Shown: positions 1 to 11,404, counted from the first letter of the stretch. The stretch: DNA of 64,000 bases from Rhodalgimonas zhirmunskyi (GCA_030848925.1 JANFFA010000004.1:248001-312000); one strand, 5' to 3'. Notes: generated by a model from the letters alone, not told the origin. Program-made: numbers and translations.

Positions 1-501
1 CACAAGGCAGGTTTTCGCCGGATCACCGCCAGCGCGACGGGCAGCTTCGAACAACGGCTCTGGATCGGGCTTGGGGCGGGCCAGCGTGTCGGCCCCGATA
101 AGCGAGGCGAAGGCGTCGCGCACGCCCAGTCGCGCCATCAGGTCTTCGGCCAGCGCTTCGGGCTTGTTGGTGCAGATGCCAACGCCGTAACCGGCGGTTT
201 TCAGCGCCTCGACCGCCTCCATCGCGCCGGGATAAAGCACCGTGTGCCGATCGATCGCACTGCCATATTCCTCAAGCAGCACGGGATACCAGCGACTGAC
301 CACGTCCTCCTCGACCGGGGTTTCCATCCGCGACAGGCCAAGCCGCAGCATCGCGCGCCCGCCGCGCAGCGCCGTGCCCGCATCCCCCGCATGCAGCATG
401 TCGCCTTCCCCCATCGCGCGGAAACAGGCGTTGGCCGCGGCCAGCAGATCACCCGAGGTATCGGCCAAAGTCCCGTCGAGATCGAAAATCACCGTTTTCA
501 T
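1..501 (-). CDS. gph: Phosphoglycolate phosphatase (HAD family), 3' part off the left edge
   Basis: The reverse strand reads from an ATG at 501 without a stop to the window edge, giving 167 codons. The product opens with MKTVIFDLDGTLADT, the HAD motif I with the nucleophile and general-acid aspartates, and continues with the cap region and a motif II-like segment (GICTNKPEAL). Haloacid dehalogenase phosphatases of this length and start are phosphoglycolate phosphatases, which remove the phosphate from 2-phosphoglycolate in the cytosol. The C-terminal motif IV is only just reached. It is divergent from glmU, with about 130 bp between the two starts. A different small-substrate HAD phosphatase cannot be excluded. 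Confidence 0.85.
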   Translation of the reverse strand, partial: MKTVIFDLDGTLADTSGDLLAAANACFRAMGEGDMLHAGDAGTALRGGRAMLRLGLSRMETPVEEDVVSRWYPVLLEEYGSAIDRHTVLYPGAMEAVEALKTAGYGVGICTNKPEALAEDLMARLGVRDAFASLIGADTLARPKPDPEPLFEAARRAGGDPAKTCLV

Positions 502-630
502 GCGCGCCCTTCCGCTTATCTTGTGCCCCGCGAGTGCCACCGCCTGTTACGGGCCGGAAACATCACTTGAACGCACCGCCCTTGCGCCGCGCCCGCAACC
601 GGATAAAACAGCCCCCCAAGGCAATAACAA

Positions 631-1989
631 GTGAAACCTATGAGCATTTCCCTCGTCATCCTCGCTGCGGGCCAAGGCACGCGCATGAAATCCGACCTGC
701 CCAAGGTCCTGCACAAGGTGGCGCATGCGCCGCTTCTGGTGCATGCGATGCGCGCCGCCGAAAGCATTTCGCCCGGCCGCACCGTCATCGTCGCGGGCCA
801 CGGCGCCGAGCAGGTCTCGGCCGCGGCCCGGGCCTATGACGAAGAGGCGCAGGTCGTCCTGCAAGAGGAACAGAACGGCACCGGCCACGCCGTGCAATGC
901 GCCGAAGCCGCGCTTGACGGGGCGACAGGCGATGTGATTGTGCTTTACGGCGACACGCCCTTCATCCGCCCCGAAACCCTGCAGGAGATGATCGCGGCAC
1001 GGCGCGCGCATGACGTCGTCGTGCTGGGCTTCGAGGCCGCCGATCCGGGCCGCTACGGGCGGCTGGTGATGCAGGGCGACATGCTTGAGCGGATCGTCGA
1101 ATTCAAGGACGCAACGGTTAAAGAACGCGCCATAACACTTTGTAATTCCGGCGTGATCTGCGCCGCGCGCGACACGCTGTTTGACCTCTTGGCTGCCGTC
1201 ACCAATGACAATGCCAGCGGTGAATACTACCTCACCGACATCATCGAAATCGCCCGCGCCCGCGGCCTTTCCGCCACCGCCGTCACCTGTGACGAAGCCG
1301 AAACGATGGGCGTGAACTCCCGCAGCGACCTCGCCGCCGCCGAGGCCGCCTTTCAGGCCCGCGCCCGCGCCGAGGCGCTCGACAATGGCATCACCCTGCC
1401 CGCCCCCGAAACCGTGCATTTCGCCTATGACACCTACATTGGCCGCGACGCCGAAATCGAACAGATGGTGGTCTTCGGCCCCGGCGTGACGGTCGAATCC
1501 GGTGCACGCATCCGCGCGTTCTCGCATCTCGAAGGATGCCACGTCAGCCGCGGCGCCATCGTCGGGCCCTATGCCCGCCTGCGCCCCGGGGCCGAACTGT
1601 CCGAAGACGTGCATGTCGGCAATTTCGTCGAGATCAAGAACGCCACCCTGCACGAGGGCGCCAAGGCCAATCACCTCACCTATATCGGCGATGCCGAGGT
1701 CGGCGCGCGCACCAACGTGGGCGCAGGCACCATCACCTGCAATTACGATGGCGTCTTCAAACACAAGACGACAATCGGCGCGGATGCCTTCATCGGCTCC
1801 TCCACCATGCTGGTCGCGCCGGTCACGCTGGGTGATCATGCCATGACCGGCTCCGGCTCGGTGATCACCGATAACGTGCCCGATGGCGCGATGGCGCTGG
1901 CGCGCGCCAAACAGGTCAACAAACCGGGCCTTGCCCGCAAACTGATGGACAGGCTGCGCGCGCGCAAAGCGGCCCAGAAGGGAGAGTAA
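631..1989 (+). CDS. glmU: Bifunctional UDP-N-acetylglucosamine pyrophosphorylase / glucosamine-1-phosphate N-acetyltransferase
   Basis: GlmU acetylates glucosamine-1-phosphate and then joins it to UTP, making UDP-GlcNAc for peptidoglycan and lipid A. The N-terminal nucleotidyltransferase motif is clear (LAAGQGTRM followed by LPKVLHK, residues about 11-29), and the C-terminal third is a left-handed beta-helix of hexapeptide repeats (for example NHLTYIGDAEVG and NVGAGTITCNYDG). Length, 452 residues, is normal. I start at GTG 631 because AAGG at 618-621 is well spaced from it; ATG 640 (MSISLVILAAG) is the alternative and matches relatives better at the N terminus. The stop is 4 bp before glmS, so the two genes are surely one operon. 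Confidence 0.97.
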   Translation: MKPMSISLVILAAGQGTRMKSDLPKVLHKVAHAPLLVHAMRAAESISPGRTVIVAGHGAEQVSAAARAYDEEAQVVLQEEQNGTGHAVQCAEAALDGATGDVIVLYGDTPFIRPETLQEMIAARRAHDVVVLGFEAADPGRYGRLVMQGDMLERIVEFKDATVKERAITLCNSGVICAARDTLFDLLAAVTNDNASGEYYLTDIIEIARARGLSATAVTCDEAETMGVNSRSDLAAAEAAFQARARAEALDNGITLPAPETVHFAYDTYIGRDAEIEQMVVFGPGVTVESGARIRAFSHLEGCHVSRGAIVGPYARLRPGAELSEDVHVGNFVEIKNATLHEGAKANHLTYIGDAEVGARTNVGAGTITCNYDGVFKHKTTIGADAFIGSSTMLVAPVTLGDHAMTGSGSVITDNVPDGAMALARAKQVNKPGLARKLMDRLRARKAAQKGE

Positions 1990-1993
1990 GGCG

Positions 1994-3817
<1,824 letters not shown>

Positions 3818-3821
3818 GCCG

Positions 3822-4508
3822 ATGACCCTGGACGAGGCCCTCACCGCGCTCAGCGCGCAGATCGAACCGGGCCGCGCCGAAGGCCAAGCGCGCTATCACA
3901 AACAAAGCCGCGAGGTGCTGGGCATCCCCAACCCGGCGCTCAATGACCTCACGAAAAGCTGGCGCCAATCGCTCAGCGTGGCAGAGCGCGTCGACCTCGC
4001 CGACCAGCTCTGGCAAACCGACATCTTCGAAGCCCGCATCAGTGCCGCCAAACTGCTGACCCAAGCCCGCCTGCGCCCGGACGAAGACGCGTGGCACCTC
4101 ATCCAAAGCTGGGTGCCGCAATTCGACAGCTGGGCCATCGCCGATCACGCCTGCATGGCCGGCCAGAAACGCCTCATCGCCGATCCCGCCCGGCTCGATG
4201 CGGTCGAGCGCTGGACAACCTCAGATCACATGTGGACCCGCCGCGCCGCCCTCGTCATCACCCTGCCCTGGACGAAACAGAACCACCCCAAGCCCGACGA
4301 CCTCGCCCGGCGTGAACGTATCCTGGGCTGGGCCGAAAGCTACGCCGACGATCCCGACTGGTTCATCCAGAAAGCCGTCGCATGGTGGCTGCGCGACCTC
4401 TCGAAACACGATCCCGCCCGGGTTCGCGCCTTTCTCGACGCCCATGGCGCCCGGCTCAAACCCTTCGCCCAAAAAGAAGCCGGGAAATACCTCGCTGACG
4501 GCGTTTAG
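3822..4508 (+). CDS. DNA alkylation repair protein, AlkD-like HEAT-repeat glycosylase
   Basis: A 228-residue, mostly helical protein with Trp/Asp-rich helical repeats (FDSWAIADHACM, WTRRAALVITLPW, WFIQKAVAWWLRDLSKHDP) typical of the AlkC/AlkD HEAT-like family. The family excises alkylated bases such as 3-methyladenine and 7-methylguanine. The WFIQKAVAWWLRDL segment is the usual conserved core, where Trp and Asp contact the DNA. The ATG lies 4 bp after the glmS stop, so it is probably co-transcribed with glmUS, although no functional link to amino-sugar synthesis is apparent. Whether it is an active glycosylase cannot be decided by reading. Confidence 0.85.
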   Translation: MTLDEALTALSAQIEPGRAEGQARYHKQSREVLGIPNPALNDLTKSWRQSLSVAERVDLADQLWQTDIFEARISAAKLLTQARLRPDEDAWHLIQSWVPQFDSWAIADHACMAGQKRLIADPARLDAVERWTTSDHMWTRRAALVITLPWTKQNHPKPDDLARRERILGWAESYADDPDWFIQKAVAWWLRDLSKHDPARVRAFLDAHGARLKPFAQKEAGKYLADGV

Positions 4509-4523
4509 GGGGCTTTGCCCCCT
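4507..4523 (+). terminator. G/C hairpin overlapping the stop codon of the AlkD-like gene
   Basis: AGGGGG pairs with CCCCCT around the loop CTTTG, beginning inside the TAG stop codon. There is no strong T-run after it, so this may be an end-of-operon hairpin or Rho-assisted 3' end rather than a classical intrinsic terminator. Confidence 0.4.
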
Positions 4524-4538
4524 CGGCCTGTGGCCTCA

Positions 4539-4603
4539 CCCCCAGGATATTTTTGGGTCAGATGAAGCCGGGGGGCGTTCCTTTCATTTTTTCATAAATA
4601 CTC
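4539..4603 (+). repeat. Dispersed intergenic element (GGATATTT type), with the distal arm repeated near 50.4 kb
   Basis: The block CCCCCAGGATATTTTTGG followed by GTCAGATGAAGCC (4539-4576) matches, in inverted orientation, 27312-27346 behind kynA. The next block, CCTTTCATTTTTTCATAAAT plus ACTC (4580-4603), is almost identical to 50457-50480 behind cobT. All three sites sit directly downstream of genes. I infer a family of 3'-end elements, possibly terminators or REP-like sequences; similar strings are common in roseobacter intergenic regions. Confidence 0.65.
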
Positions 4604-4756
4604 ACAATTCCGACCCCGCCGACCGCGCGGCCGGTCAACACTTTCGCGCAACAGGCCGACCCGCGCCCGCGCCATACGCAAAGCAGACGCTTTGCAGGCA
4701 GAACGCAGACCGGGTTTTTCGTGCGGAAAACCGATTAACCCCTCGGGACGGGCGGT

Positions 4757-5260
4757 TTATTCGCTGTAAACCTCGACGGTGGGCAAATCCGTCAGCGGCG
4801 CCTCGATCACGCGCAGCGCGGCCAGCGACATACGGCTGCCTGCGGTTTTCGGCCCCTCAATCGGGATCAGGTCCAGTTCCACCGCCTTTCCATTCACCGG
4901 ATAGACAACGCGCCCCTTGGAAGCCTTTGAAACCAATGGCGTTTCGATCCACAGCCCCGGCTTCGCCGGATCCCCGAGCGAGGCCACCGTCTGGCCCAGC
5001 TTCTGTCCCGCGCCGCTTTTGACCGCCTGCTGCGCCGCCTCTGCCGCGGCGGCCTTCTCGGCCTGCGAGGTGGTGTCGAACTGCTCAACCGTGCGCGCGC
5101 CCGACGGCGGCTTCACCGCCGCCCCGCCTGCGGGGCGCGATTGCGGCCGGGTCTGGCCATCGCCGGGTTGAACCGGCGCAACCTCTTGAGGTTTTTGCAT
5201 AATCTGGGCACAGCCCGTCAGGGCCAGAACCGTGGAACCGATGATAAAAAGCTGTTTCAT
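4757..5260 (-). CDS. Conserved small lipoprotein of unknown function
   Basis: The 167-residue product begins MKQLFIIGSTVLALTGCAQ: a short positively charged end, a hydrophobic stretch and the lipobox LTGC, so Cys17 should be lipidated. A low-complexity Pro/Gln/Ala-rich linker (about 24-85) leads to a compact C-terminal half with SLGDPAKPGLWIETPLVSKAS and GRVVYPVNGKAVELDLIPIEG, which looks like a small folded beta domain. I do not recognise an enzymatic motif. It is transcribed divergently from moaA, with 85 bp between the starts. Lipoprotein assignment is firm; function is unknown. Confidence 0.85.
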   Translation of the reverse strand: MKQLFIIGSTVLALTGCAQIMQKPQEVAPVQPGDGQTRPQSRPAGGAAVKPPSGARTVEQFDTTSQAEKAAAAEAAQQAVKSGAGQKLGQTVASLGDPAKPGLWIETPLVSKASKGRVVYPVNGKAVELDLIPIEGPKTAGSRMSLAALRVIEAPLTDLPTVEVYSE

Positions 5261-5345
5261 GGCGCCAATCTATCGCGCCGCCCTGCCCGCATCAATCGCC
5301 CATCTGGCCCTTGCGCGGGGGATCGCGCTTGCATAGGTTCCGACC

Positions 5346-6347
5346 ATGGAAACGCCCCTGATTGACCCGTTCCAACGGCCCATTTCATACCTGCGCGTCT
5401 CGGTGACGGATCGCTGTGATTTCCGCTGTGCCTATTGCATGGCCGAACACATGACCTTCCTGCCGAAGAAAGAGCTTCTGACGCTGGAAGAGCTGGATCG
5501 CATGTGTTCCACCTTCGTGCGTCTCGGGGTCGAAAAGCTGCGCATCACCGGTGGTGAGCCTCTGGTGCGCCGCGATATCATGACCTTCTTTCGCGCCATG
5601 ACGCGGCACTTGGACTCGGGCGCTTTGAAAGAGCTTACGCTCACCACCAACGGCAGCCAATTGCACCGGTTTTCCAAGGACTTGTTCGACGCCGGCGTGC
5701 GCCGCGTGAACATCTCGCTCGACACGCTGGATGCGGATAAATTCGCCGCCATCACCCGTTGGGGGCGGCTCGACAACGTGCTGCGCGGGATTGACGCCGC
5801 GCAAGAGGCCGGGCTCAGGGTCAAGATCAACGCCGTGGCCCTCAAGGGCTTCAACGACTCTGAGCTTTTCACGCTCACCGACTGGGCCGCATCCCGCGAT
5901 ATGGACCTGACCTGGATCGAGGTCATGCCGATGGGTGACATCGACGAGGACCGCCTGACCCAGTACTGGCCGCTGCGCGACCTGCGAGCAGATCTCGAAT
6001 CACGCTACACCCTGACCGACCTGGCCGAGCGCACGGGCGGTCCGGCCCGCTATGTTAAGATAAATGAAACCGGCCAGAAGATAGGCTTCATCACGCCGCT
6101 CACGCATAACTTCTGCGAAAGCTGCAACCGCGTCCGCCTGACCTGCACCGGAGAGCTTTACATGTGCCTCGGCCAAGAAGACATGGCCGACCTGCGCGCG
6201 CCCCTGCGCGCCTCGCCCGACGACGCGCTTCTGGAACAGGCGATCCGCGCCGCCATCGCGCTTAAACCCAAGGGCCATGACTTCGACTATTCCCGCCAAC
6301 AGGTCGGCGGAAAGATGTCCCGCCACATGAGCCACACGGGCGGATGA
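5346..6347 (+). CDS. moaA: GTP 3',8-cyclase (molybdenum cofactor biosynthesis protein A)
   Basis: MoaA is the radical SAM enzyme that starts molybdopterin synthesis by rearranging GTP. The N-terminal [4Fe-4S] cluster motif is Cys24-x3-Cys28-x2-Cys31 ([10 protein letters not shown]). The second, GTP-binding cluster is visible as Cys257, Cys260 and Cys274 ([19 protein letters not shown]). The ITGGEPLVR motif follows the first cluster as expected. Length, 333 residues, is normal, although the C terminus ends [10 protein letters not shown]. The last bases overlap the start of the next gene by 4 bp (ATGA). No moaBCDE genes are nearby. Confidence 0.97.
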   Translation: METPLIDPFQRPISYLRVSVTDRCDFRCAYCMAEHMTFLPKKELLTLEELDRMCSTFVRLGVEKLRITGGEPLVRRDIMTFFRAMTRHLDSGALKELTLTTNGSQLHRFSKDLFDAGVRRVNISLDTLDADKFAAITRWGRLDNVLRGIDAAQEAGLRVKINAVALKGFNDSELFTLTDWAASRDMDLTWIEVMPMGDIDEDRLTQYWPLRDLRADLESRYTLTDLAERTGGPARYVKINETGQKIGFITPLTHNFCESCNRVRLTCTGELYMCLGQEDMADLRAPLRASPDDALLEQAIRAAIALKPKGHDFDYSRQQVGGKMSRHMSHTGG

Positions 6348-6802
6348 GCCCAAAGGCCAAACGGGCGCTCAAGTCGCTTCTCGCCGGTGGCGCCGGTTCC
6401 CTGATCGTCGCGGCGACCGTCTGGGCCCATGTTCTCTGGATCAACGGAGACGTGTTGACGCGGGGCGAATACCCCCTCACCCCGACCCTGCCCGTAACCG
6501 GGTTGAGCCTCTTCATCGACGCCATGTTGCCCAGCCTGATCTTGCTGCCGCCGCTTGCACTTTTCGCAATATTGTCAGGGCCTTGGCCCCTGCGCGTTCT
6601 CTCGGTTCTGATGCTGCTTTATGGCTGGTACTGGGTCGCCGACCGCGTCGCGTCCCTGTTCGCGCCGCATTTCGGCGCGACCTGGTTCCCCGGCGAGCCG
6701 TTTTCGGAGCTGTTCTACCGCTGGCCGGGCACCCCCGCCCTGATGGGGGCGGCGGTGCTGGCTTACATGCTGGTGCTCTCGCGGCTCAACCGAACGCGCT
6801 AG
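6344..6802 (+). CDS. Small integral membrane protein of unknown function
   Basis: A 152-residue protein that begins in a 4-bp ATGA overlap with moaA, implying translational coupling. Hydrophobic segments at about residues 12-33, 53-83 (possibly two passes), 85-100 and 132-146 suggest four membrane passes, separated by short polar loops; one loop is aromatic-rich ([22 protein letters not shown]). No catalytic or metal motif stands out. The coupling suggests only shared expression with moaA. I do not recognise the family. Confidence 0.75.
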   Translation: MSPKAKRALKSLLAGGAGSLIVAATVWAHVLWINGDVLTRGEYPLTPTLPVTGLSLFIDAMLPSLILLPPLALFAILSGPWPLRVLSVLMLLYGWYWVADRVASLFAPHFGATWFPGEPFSELFYRWPGTPALMGAAVLAYMLVLSRLNRTR

Positions 6803-6808
6803 GCGCGC

Positions 6809-7972
6809 TCACGCTGCGGGAAGGCGCTTTTCCACCATCTCGGCATACCACGAGCATCCCGCCGGGATCGCCTCGTCGTTGAAGTTGTATTCCGGGTGGT
6901 GCACCATGGCCGTGTCGCCGTTGCCCATCAGGATATAGGCGCCCGGGCGCTCCTCCAGCATGAAGGCGAAATCCTCACCCCCCATGACAAGCGGCGCTTC
7001 GGCGCAATCGCCCGCAATAGACTTGGCCACCTCGATGGCATGCTCCGTCTCGCCTTCGGAATTCACCATCACCGGATAGCCACGGCGGAAATCGACATCC
7101 GCAATGCCACCGCAAGTGGTTGCAATCCCGTGACAAATCTCTGCAAACCGTTTCTCGGCCAGATCGCGCATCTCGGGGCTCAACGTGCGCACCGTGCCCC
7201 TGAGGTGGACCGATTGCGGGATCACGTTATAGGCCTTGGACGAGGTCTCGAACGAGGTCACCGACACCACGACATGATCCACCGGATCGGCATTGCGCGA
7301 CGCGATGGTCTGAAGCGCCAGCACCGCCTGCGAGGCCATCACCGTGGGGTCAATCGTCTCGTGCGGCTTGGCCGCATGGCCGCCGCGACCCTTGAAAATC
7401 ACGTCGAACTGATCTGCGCTGGCAAAGAACGGGCCCGGACGGATCGCGAATTGCCCGGTCGGCAGGCCGGGCCAATTGTGCATGCCATAGACCTCGTCGA
7501 TGTTCCAACGGCTCATCATGCCGTCCTCGCACATCTCCCTGCCGCCACCGCCGCCTTCTTCGGCGGGCTGGAAGATCACCACTGCCGTGCCGTCGAAATT
7601 GCGCGTCTCGGCAAGGTATTTCGCCGCGCCCAGAAGCATCGCGGTATGGCCATCATGGCCGCAGGCATGCATCGCGCCGGGAGTTTTGGACGCATACTCA
7701 AGGCCGGTCGCCTCTTCGATGGGAAGCGCATCCATATCGGCGCGCAACCCGATCGTCTTGCCGGATGTGTTCGCCTTGCCCTTGATCACGCCGACAACGC
7801 CCGTGCGCCCGATCCCGGTCACCACCTCATCACAGCCGAATTCCTTTAGCTTTTCAGCCACAAGCGCGGCGGTGCGATGGGTGTCGAACAGGATCTCGGG
7901 ATGGGCGTGGATATCCCGACGCCACTCCGTGATCTCGTCGTGCAACTCGGCCAATCTGTTCTTTACAGGCAT
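6809..7972 (-). CDS. M20D-family amidohydrolase (hippurate hydrolase / aminoacylase type)
   Basis: A 387-residue cytosolic metallopeptidase of the M20D (HipO/ArgE-like) family, which hydrolyses N-acyl amino acids or related amides. Motifs: MHACGHDGHTAMLLGAA (Cys104 and His106, metal ligands), an EEGGGGG(R)EM segment with the catalytic Glu, MHNWPGLP, and VMGGEDFAFM near the C terminus. The start chosen is the ATG at 7972, which has GGAG just upstream; an in-frame start 30 bp earlier lacks one. It follows argE in the same direction after 75 bp, so it is probably the last gene of the peptide-transporter ATPase operon. The exact acyl substrate is unknown. Confidence 0.9.
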   Translation of the reverse strand: MPVKNRLAELHDEITEWRRDIHAHPEILFDTHRTAALVAEKLKEFGCDEVVTGIGRTGVVGVIKGKANTSGKTIGLRADMDALPIEEATGLEYASKTPGAMHACGHDGHTAMLLGAAKYLAETRNFDGTAVVIFQPAEEGGGGGREMCEDGMMSRWNIDEVYGMHNWPGLPTGQFAIRPGPFFASADQFDVIFKGRGGHAAKPHETIDPTVMASQAVLALQTIASRNADPVDHVVVSVTSFETSSKAYNVIPQSVHLRGTVRTLSPEMRDLAEKRFAEICHGIATTCGGIADVDFRRGYPVMVNSEGETEHAIEVAKSIAGDCAEAPLVMGGEDFAFMLEERPGAYILMGNGDTAMVHHPEYNFNDEAIPAGCSWYAEMVEKRLPAA

Positions 7973-7991
7973 TCTACTCTCCTTCAGGTGT

Positions 7992-8014
7992 GCCCGCGGC
8001 AAGCACGCGCGGGC
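7992..8014 (-). other. Intercistronic hairpin between argE and the M20D gene
   Basis: GCCCGCG and CGCGGGC form a 7-bp GC stem around a 9-nt loop just after the argE stop on the - strand. No T-run follows, so it may cap the argE mRNA 3' end or simply separate the cistrons. Confidence 0.35.
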
Positions 8015-8047
8015 GAAATCTTGGGCCTTGGCGTCGCTCCGCCGGGG

Positions 8048-9214
8048 TCAGCCTTCTGACAGGTGCGCCACAAGGCGGCGCATGAAATCGTGGCCGGCCT
8101 CAAACTGCGCGATCTCGATGAATTCATCGGGCTGGTGCGCCTGTTCGATATCTCCCGGGCCACAGATCACGGCGTCATAGCCCGCCTGCTGGAACTGTCC
8201 GGCCTCGGTGCCATAGCTGACGTTGTGTTGCGCGTTGTCGCCCGTCAGTTGCCGTACCAGCGCCTCGGCGCTATTGCCTTCACGCGGTTGCAGGCCCGGC
8301 ACGTCATAGGGCGCGCTGGTTTCGATCCGGGTGTCGGGGTGGATCTTCTGCATCGCGGCCTCGACCTCGTGCACCTTGTCAAGGTAGCGGTCGCGCCAGT
8401 CCTCTTTCACCTCGTCGGGCATCACGCGATAGCCCACGGAAAAGACGCATTCCTTGGCCGTGATGTTGTTCGCGGTGCCCCCCGTGATCGTGCCGACATG
8501 GCCCAGCGTCCAGGGCGGATCGAACAGCGCGGCGATCTCGCTGGGCTTGCGCGCCATCTGCTCTTCGTTGACCTCGTTGACCCAATCGATCAGCTTCGCG
8601 CCTTCCATGATCGCGTTCACCCCGCGATGCATGATCGACGAATGCACCTCAAAGCCGATCACGCGGGTCAGCACGCCGATCCCGCCCTTCTGCCCCGTCA
8701 CTGTCTTCATCGAAGACGGCTCACCCACGATCACCGCCTCCGCCTTGGGCAACGTCTCAAGGATGCGCTCGATCATCGGCGGCGCACCGGTACATCCGAC
8801 CTCTTCATCATAGGACAGGGCCAGTTGCAGCGGCCGCTTCACGCCCGCGTATTTCGCCTCGACCAGCGCCCAGATCGACAGCGCGTCAAACCCCTTCATG
8901 TCACAGGTGCCGCGCCCGTAATACCTGCCGTCCCGCTCGACCACTTCGAACGGGTCGCTCATCCACGGCTGGCCATCCACCGGCACCACGTCGGTATGCC
9001 CGGAAAGCAAAACGGCCCCTTCGATCTCGGGGCCGACATGCGCAAAAAGCGCCGCGTGGTAATTGTCCTCGCGGTAATGGCGATGGCATCGGATTCCGTG
9101 GAAATTCAGGTAATCCTCGACCCAATCCACCAGCGGCAGGTTGGAGTTACGGCTCACCGTGTCAAAACTGACAAGCTTCGTCATCAGTTCAAGAGGCGTC
9201 ATCCGCTTCGACAT
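8048..9214 (-). CDS. argE: Acetylornithine deacetylase (ArgE), M20 family
   Basis: A 388-residue M20 metallohydrolase matching ArgE in length and motifs: LLSGHTDVVPVDGQPW (first metal His and Asp), YGRGTCDMKGFDAL (bridging Asp) and YDEEVGCTGA (catalytic Glu and metal-binding Glu). ArgE removes the acetyl group from N-acetylornithine in arginine synthesis, but relatives with this sequence act on other N-acyl amino acids. The position, one base after the stop of an oligopeptide-transporter ATPase gene and before an M20D hydrolase, makes a catabolic role in processing imported acylated amino acids or peptides at least as likely. I keep argE as the family name. Confidence 0.85.
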   Translation of the reverse strand: MSKRMTPLELMTKLVSFDTVSRNSNLPLVDWVEDYLNFHGIRCHRHYREDNYHAALFAHVGPEIEGAVLLSGHTDVVPVDGQPWMSDPFEVVERDGRYYGRGTCDMKGFDALSIWALVEAKYAGVKRPLQLALSYDEEVGCTGAPPMIERILETLPKAEAVIVGEPSSMKTVTGQKGGIGVLTRVIGFEVHSSIMHRGVNAIMEGAKLIDWVNEVNEEQMARKPSEIAALFDPPWTLGHVGTITGGTANNITAKECVFSVGYRVMPDEVKEDWRDRYLDKVHEVEAAMQKIHPDTRIETSAPYDVPGLQPREGNSAEALVRQLTGDNAQHNVSYGTEAGQFQQAGYDAVICGPGDIEQAHQPDEFIEIAQFEAGHDFMRRLVAHLSEG

Positions 9215-9215
9215 T

Positions 9216-11057
9216 TTAGTACCCGCTATCTGTTGTCAAAATGAAATGCCCCGGGGTGACCTCGCGGTATTCCGAGGGCTTGGGTTCATAGCCCACCGGA
9301 TGGATCGGCGATGGGATCGGCTTGAAGTTCAGGTCTTTTTCCGATTTGCGCCGCCGCGGATCGGCGATCGGTACCGCCTTCATCAACGCCTTGGTATAGG
9401 GATGCTGCGGGTCTTCGAAAACGGCGCGGCGCGGCCCCATTTCCACGATCCGACCCAAGTACATCACGCCGACATCATGGCTCACTCGTTCGACCACCGC
9501 CATGTCATGGCTGATGAACAGGTAAGACAGGCCCAGCTCGGCCTGCAATTCCATCATCAGGTTCAGAACCTGCGCCTGCACGCTCACGTCCAGCGCAGAA
9601 ACCGCTTCGTCCGCCACGATCAGCTTGGGGTTCAGCGCCAGCGCGCGCGCGATGGCGACCCGCTGCCTTTGCCCCCCCGACAATTCATGCGGGAACCGCC
9701 GCAAGAAGCTGCGCGGCAATTCCACCCGGTCGAACAGATGCGCAACGCGGTCGTGGATTTCCTGCTTGTTGGTCATGCCGTAATTGCGCAGCGGCTCGGC
9801 CACCTGATCCATCAGCTGCATCTGTGGGTTCAGGCTGGCGAACGGGTCCTGAAACACCATCTGCATATCCTTGCGCGCCTTTTGCAGGTCACGCTGGCTC
9901 AGCGCCATAACGTCCAGCCCTTCAAGCGAAACACCGCCCGAAAGCGGCTCCACCAACCTTAAGAGAGAGCGCCCGACCGTCGATTTGCCACAGCCCGATT
10001 CCCCCACCAAGGACAGCGTGCGCCCCTTCTTGATGGTAAAGGACACATCCTCGACCGCATGCACATTCGCCACCGTCCGGCGAAAGAAACCGCCCTTCAC
10101 CGGGAAGCGCGTCGTCAGGTGGCTCACCTCAAGCAGCGTCTCGTCATGGCCGGGGATCGGCGCGGTCGAATGCCCCTCCACGCCCAGCAGCTTCATCGGC
10201 TCGGGCAGGTCCTTGCCCGTCATCTCGCCCAGTCGTGGCACGGCCGAAAGCAGCGCCTTGGTATAGTCGTGCTGCGGGTTCTCGAAGATTTCTTCGACCG
10301 TTCCCTCTTCGACCTTCTTGCCGCGATACATCACCACCACGCGGTCGGCCATCTGCGCCACCACCGCCATGTCATGGGTGATGAACATCACCGCCGTGCC
10401 GGTCTCGCGCTTGAGCCGGTCCATCAGGGCCAGAATCTCGGCCTGAATCGTCACGTCGAGCGCGGTCGTCGGCTCATCCGCGATCAACAGGCGCGGCTCA
10501 CAGGCCAGCGCCATCGCGATCACCACCCGCTGCCGCATCCCACCGGAAAGTTCGTGGGGATACTGGTGCAGCCGCCGCTCGGCCTCGGGGATTCGCACCT
10601 GTTTCAGCAGTTCCAGCGCCCGCGCCGCCGCCTGTTTCTTGTTCATCCCGCGATGCAGCCGCAACCCTTCGGTCAACTGCCGCCCGACGGTGAACACCGG
10701 GTTCAGCGCCGTCATCGGCTCTTGGAAGATCATCCCGATCTCATTGCCCCGGATCGTCCGCATCAGGCTCTGCGGCGCTTTCCCAAGGTCCAGTTCCTCA
10801 CCATCCTTGCGATCAAAAATGAGGCGCCCGCCGGCGATCTCGCCGCCGCCGTATTCCACCAGCCGCATCAGCGACAGGCTCGACACCGATTTCCCCGATC
10901 CCGACTCACCCACGATGCAGACGGTCTCGCCCGGGTTCACCTCGAACGAAACGTCCTCGACGCCCAGCACCGGGCCATCCTTGGTCTGGAACGCGACTCG
11001 CAGGTTTTCGATTCGCGCAATCGGTTCAACGGCTTGATCCAGCATCCAAATCCCCAT
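9216..11057 (-). CDS. Fused dipeptide/oligopeptide ABC transporter ATP-binding protein (DppD-DppF type)
   Basis: A 613-residue protein with two complete ABC domains. The first has Walker A GESGSGKS, signature LSGGMRQRV and Walker B LLIADEPTTALD. The second has GESGCGKS, LSGGQRQRVAIARAL and LIVADEAVSALD. Each domain is followed by the oligopeptide-type C-terminal extension. It should energise the permeases encoded divergently at 13.2-15.2 kb. The start is uncertain: ATG 11057 (MGIWMLDQAVEP) or ATG 11045 (MLDQAVEP); upstream in-frame codons extend into the divergent promoter region and look non-coding. Fused two-domain ATPases are common for this family in alphaproteobacteria. Confidence 0.93.
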   Translation of the reverse strand: MGIWMLDQAVEPIARIENLRVAFQTKDGPVLGVEDVSFEVNPGETVCIVGESGSGKSVSSLSLMRLVEYGGGEIAGGRLIFDRKDGEELDLGKAPQSLMRTIRGNEIGMIFQEPMTALNPVFTVGRQLTEGLRLHRGMNKKQAAARALELLKQVRIPEAERRLHQYPHELSGGMRQRVVIAMALACEPRLLIADEPTTALDVTIQAEILALMDRLKRETGTAVMFITHDMAVVAQMADRVVVMYRGKKVEEGTVEEIFENPQHDYTKALLSAVPRLGEMTGKDLPEPMKLLGVEGHSTAPIPGHDETLLEVSHLTTRFPVKGGFFRRTVANVHAVEDVSFTIKKGRTLSLVGESGCGKSTVGRSLLRLVEPLSGGVSLEGLDVMALSQRDLQKARKDMQMVFQDPFASLNPQMQLMDQVAEPLRNYGMTNKQEIHDRVAHLFDRVELPRSFLRRFPHELSGGQRQRVAIARALALNPKLIVADEAVSALDVSVQAQVLNLMMELQAELGLSYLFISHDMAVVERVSHDVGVMYLGRIVEMGPRRAVFEDPQHPYTKALMKAVPIADPRRRKSEKDLNFKPIPSPIHPVGYEPKPSEYREVTPGHFILTTDSGY

Positions 11058-11404
11058 TCTCAGCTGTCCGGCGCCACCTGCCATGCCTTGCAACGAAGGC
11101 CTGATCGCGGGCGCGGTATCGTCAGACGCTACGCCCGCCCACTCAGAGATGTCAAACCTCGCGCGCCCGGAAACTGATCTACCGGTCAAAAAACGGGCAA
11201 CTGCCCTAGAGGCAATCCTTGCATTTTGACCAAACTCTGTTTTCCATACGCACAGGGACGCGGGGGATATGCCGAAAAAAGCGGCAGCGTTGTCGATCAC
11301 GGCTGCACTCACCCCCGATTCCGCATGACTCCGTCCCGATCTCACCAGATCATGGCGGCAACCAAAAAGACGCGGCGCACAGCCCGTTCAACAAGGAGAG
11401 AGAA
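11058..11404. promoter_or_regulatory. Divergent promoter region of the peptide transporter locus (347 bp)
   Basis: No gene is convincing here: extensions of both flanking frames run in but have no ribosome binding sites. It must hold the promoters for the fused ATPase operon (-) and the binding-protein operon (+). I see a strong ribosome binding site (AAGGAGAG) just before the + strand start at 11405, but no promoter hexamers or operator good enough to name. Confidence 0.55.
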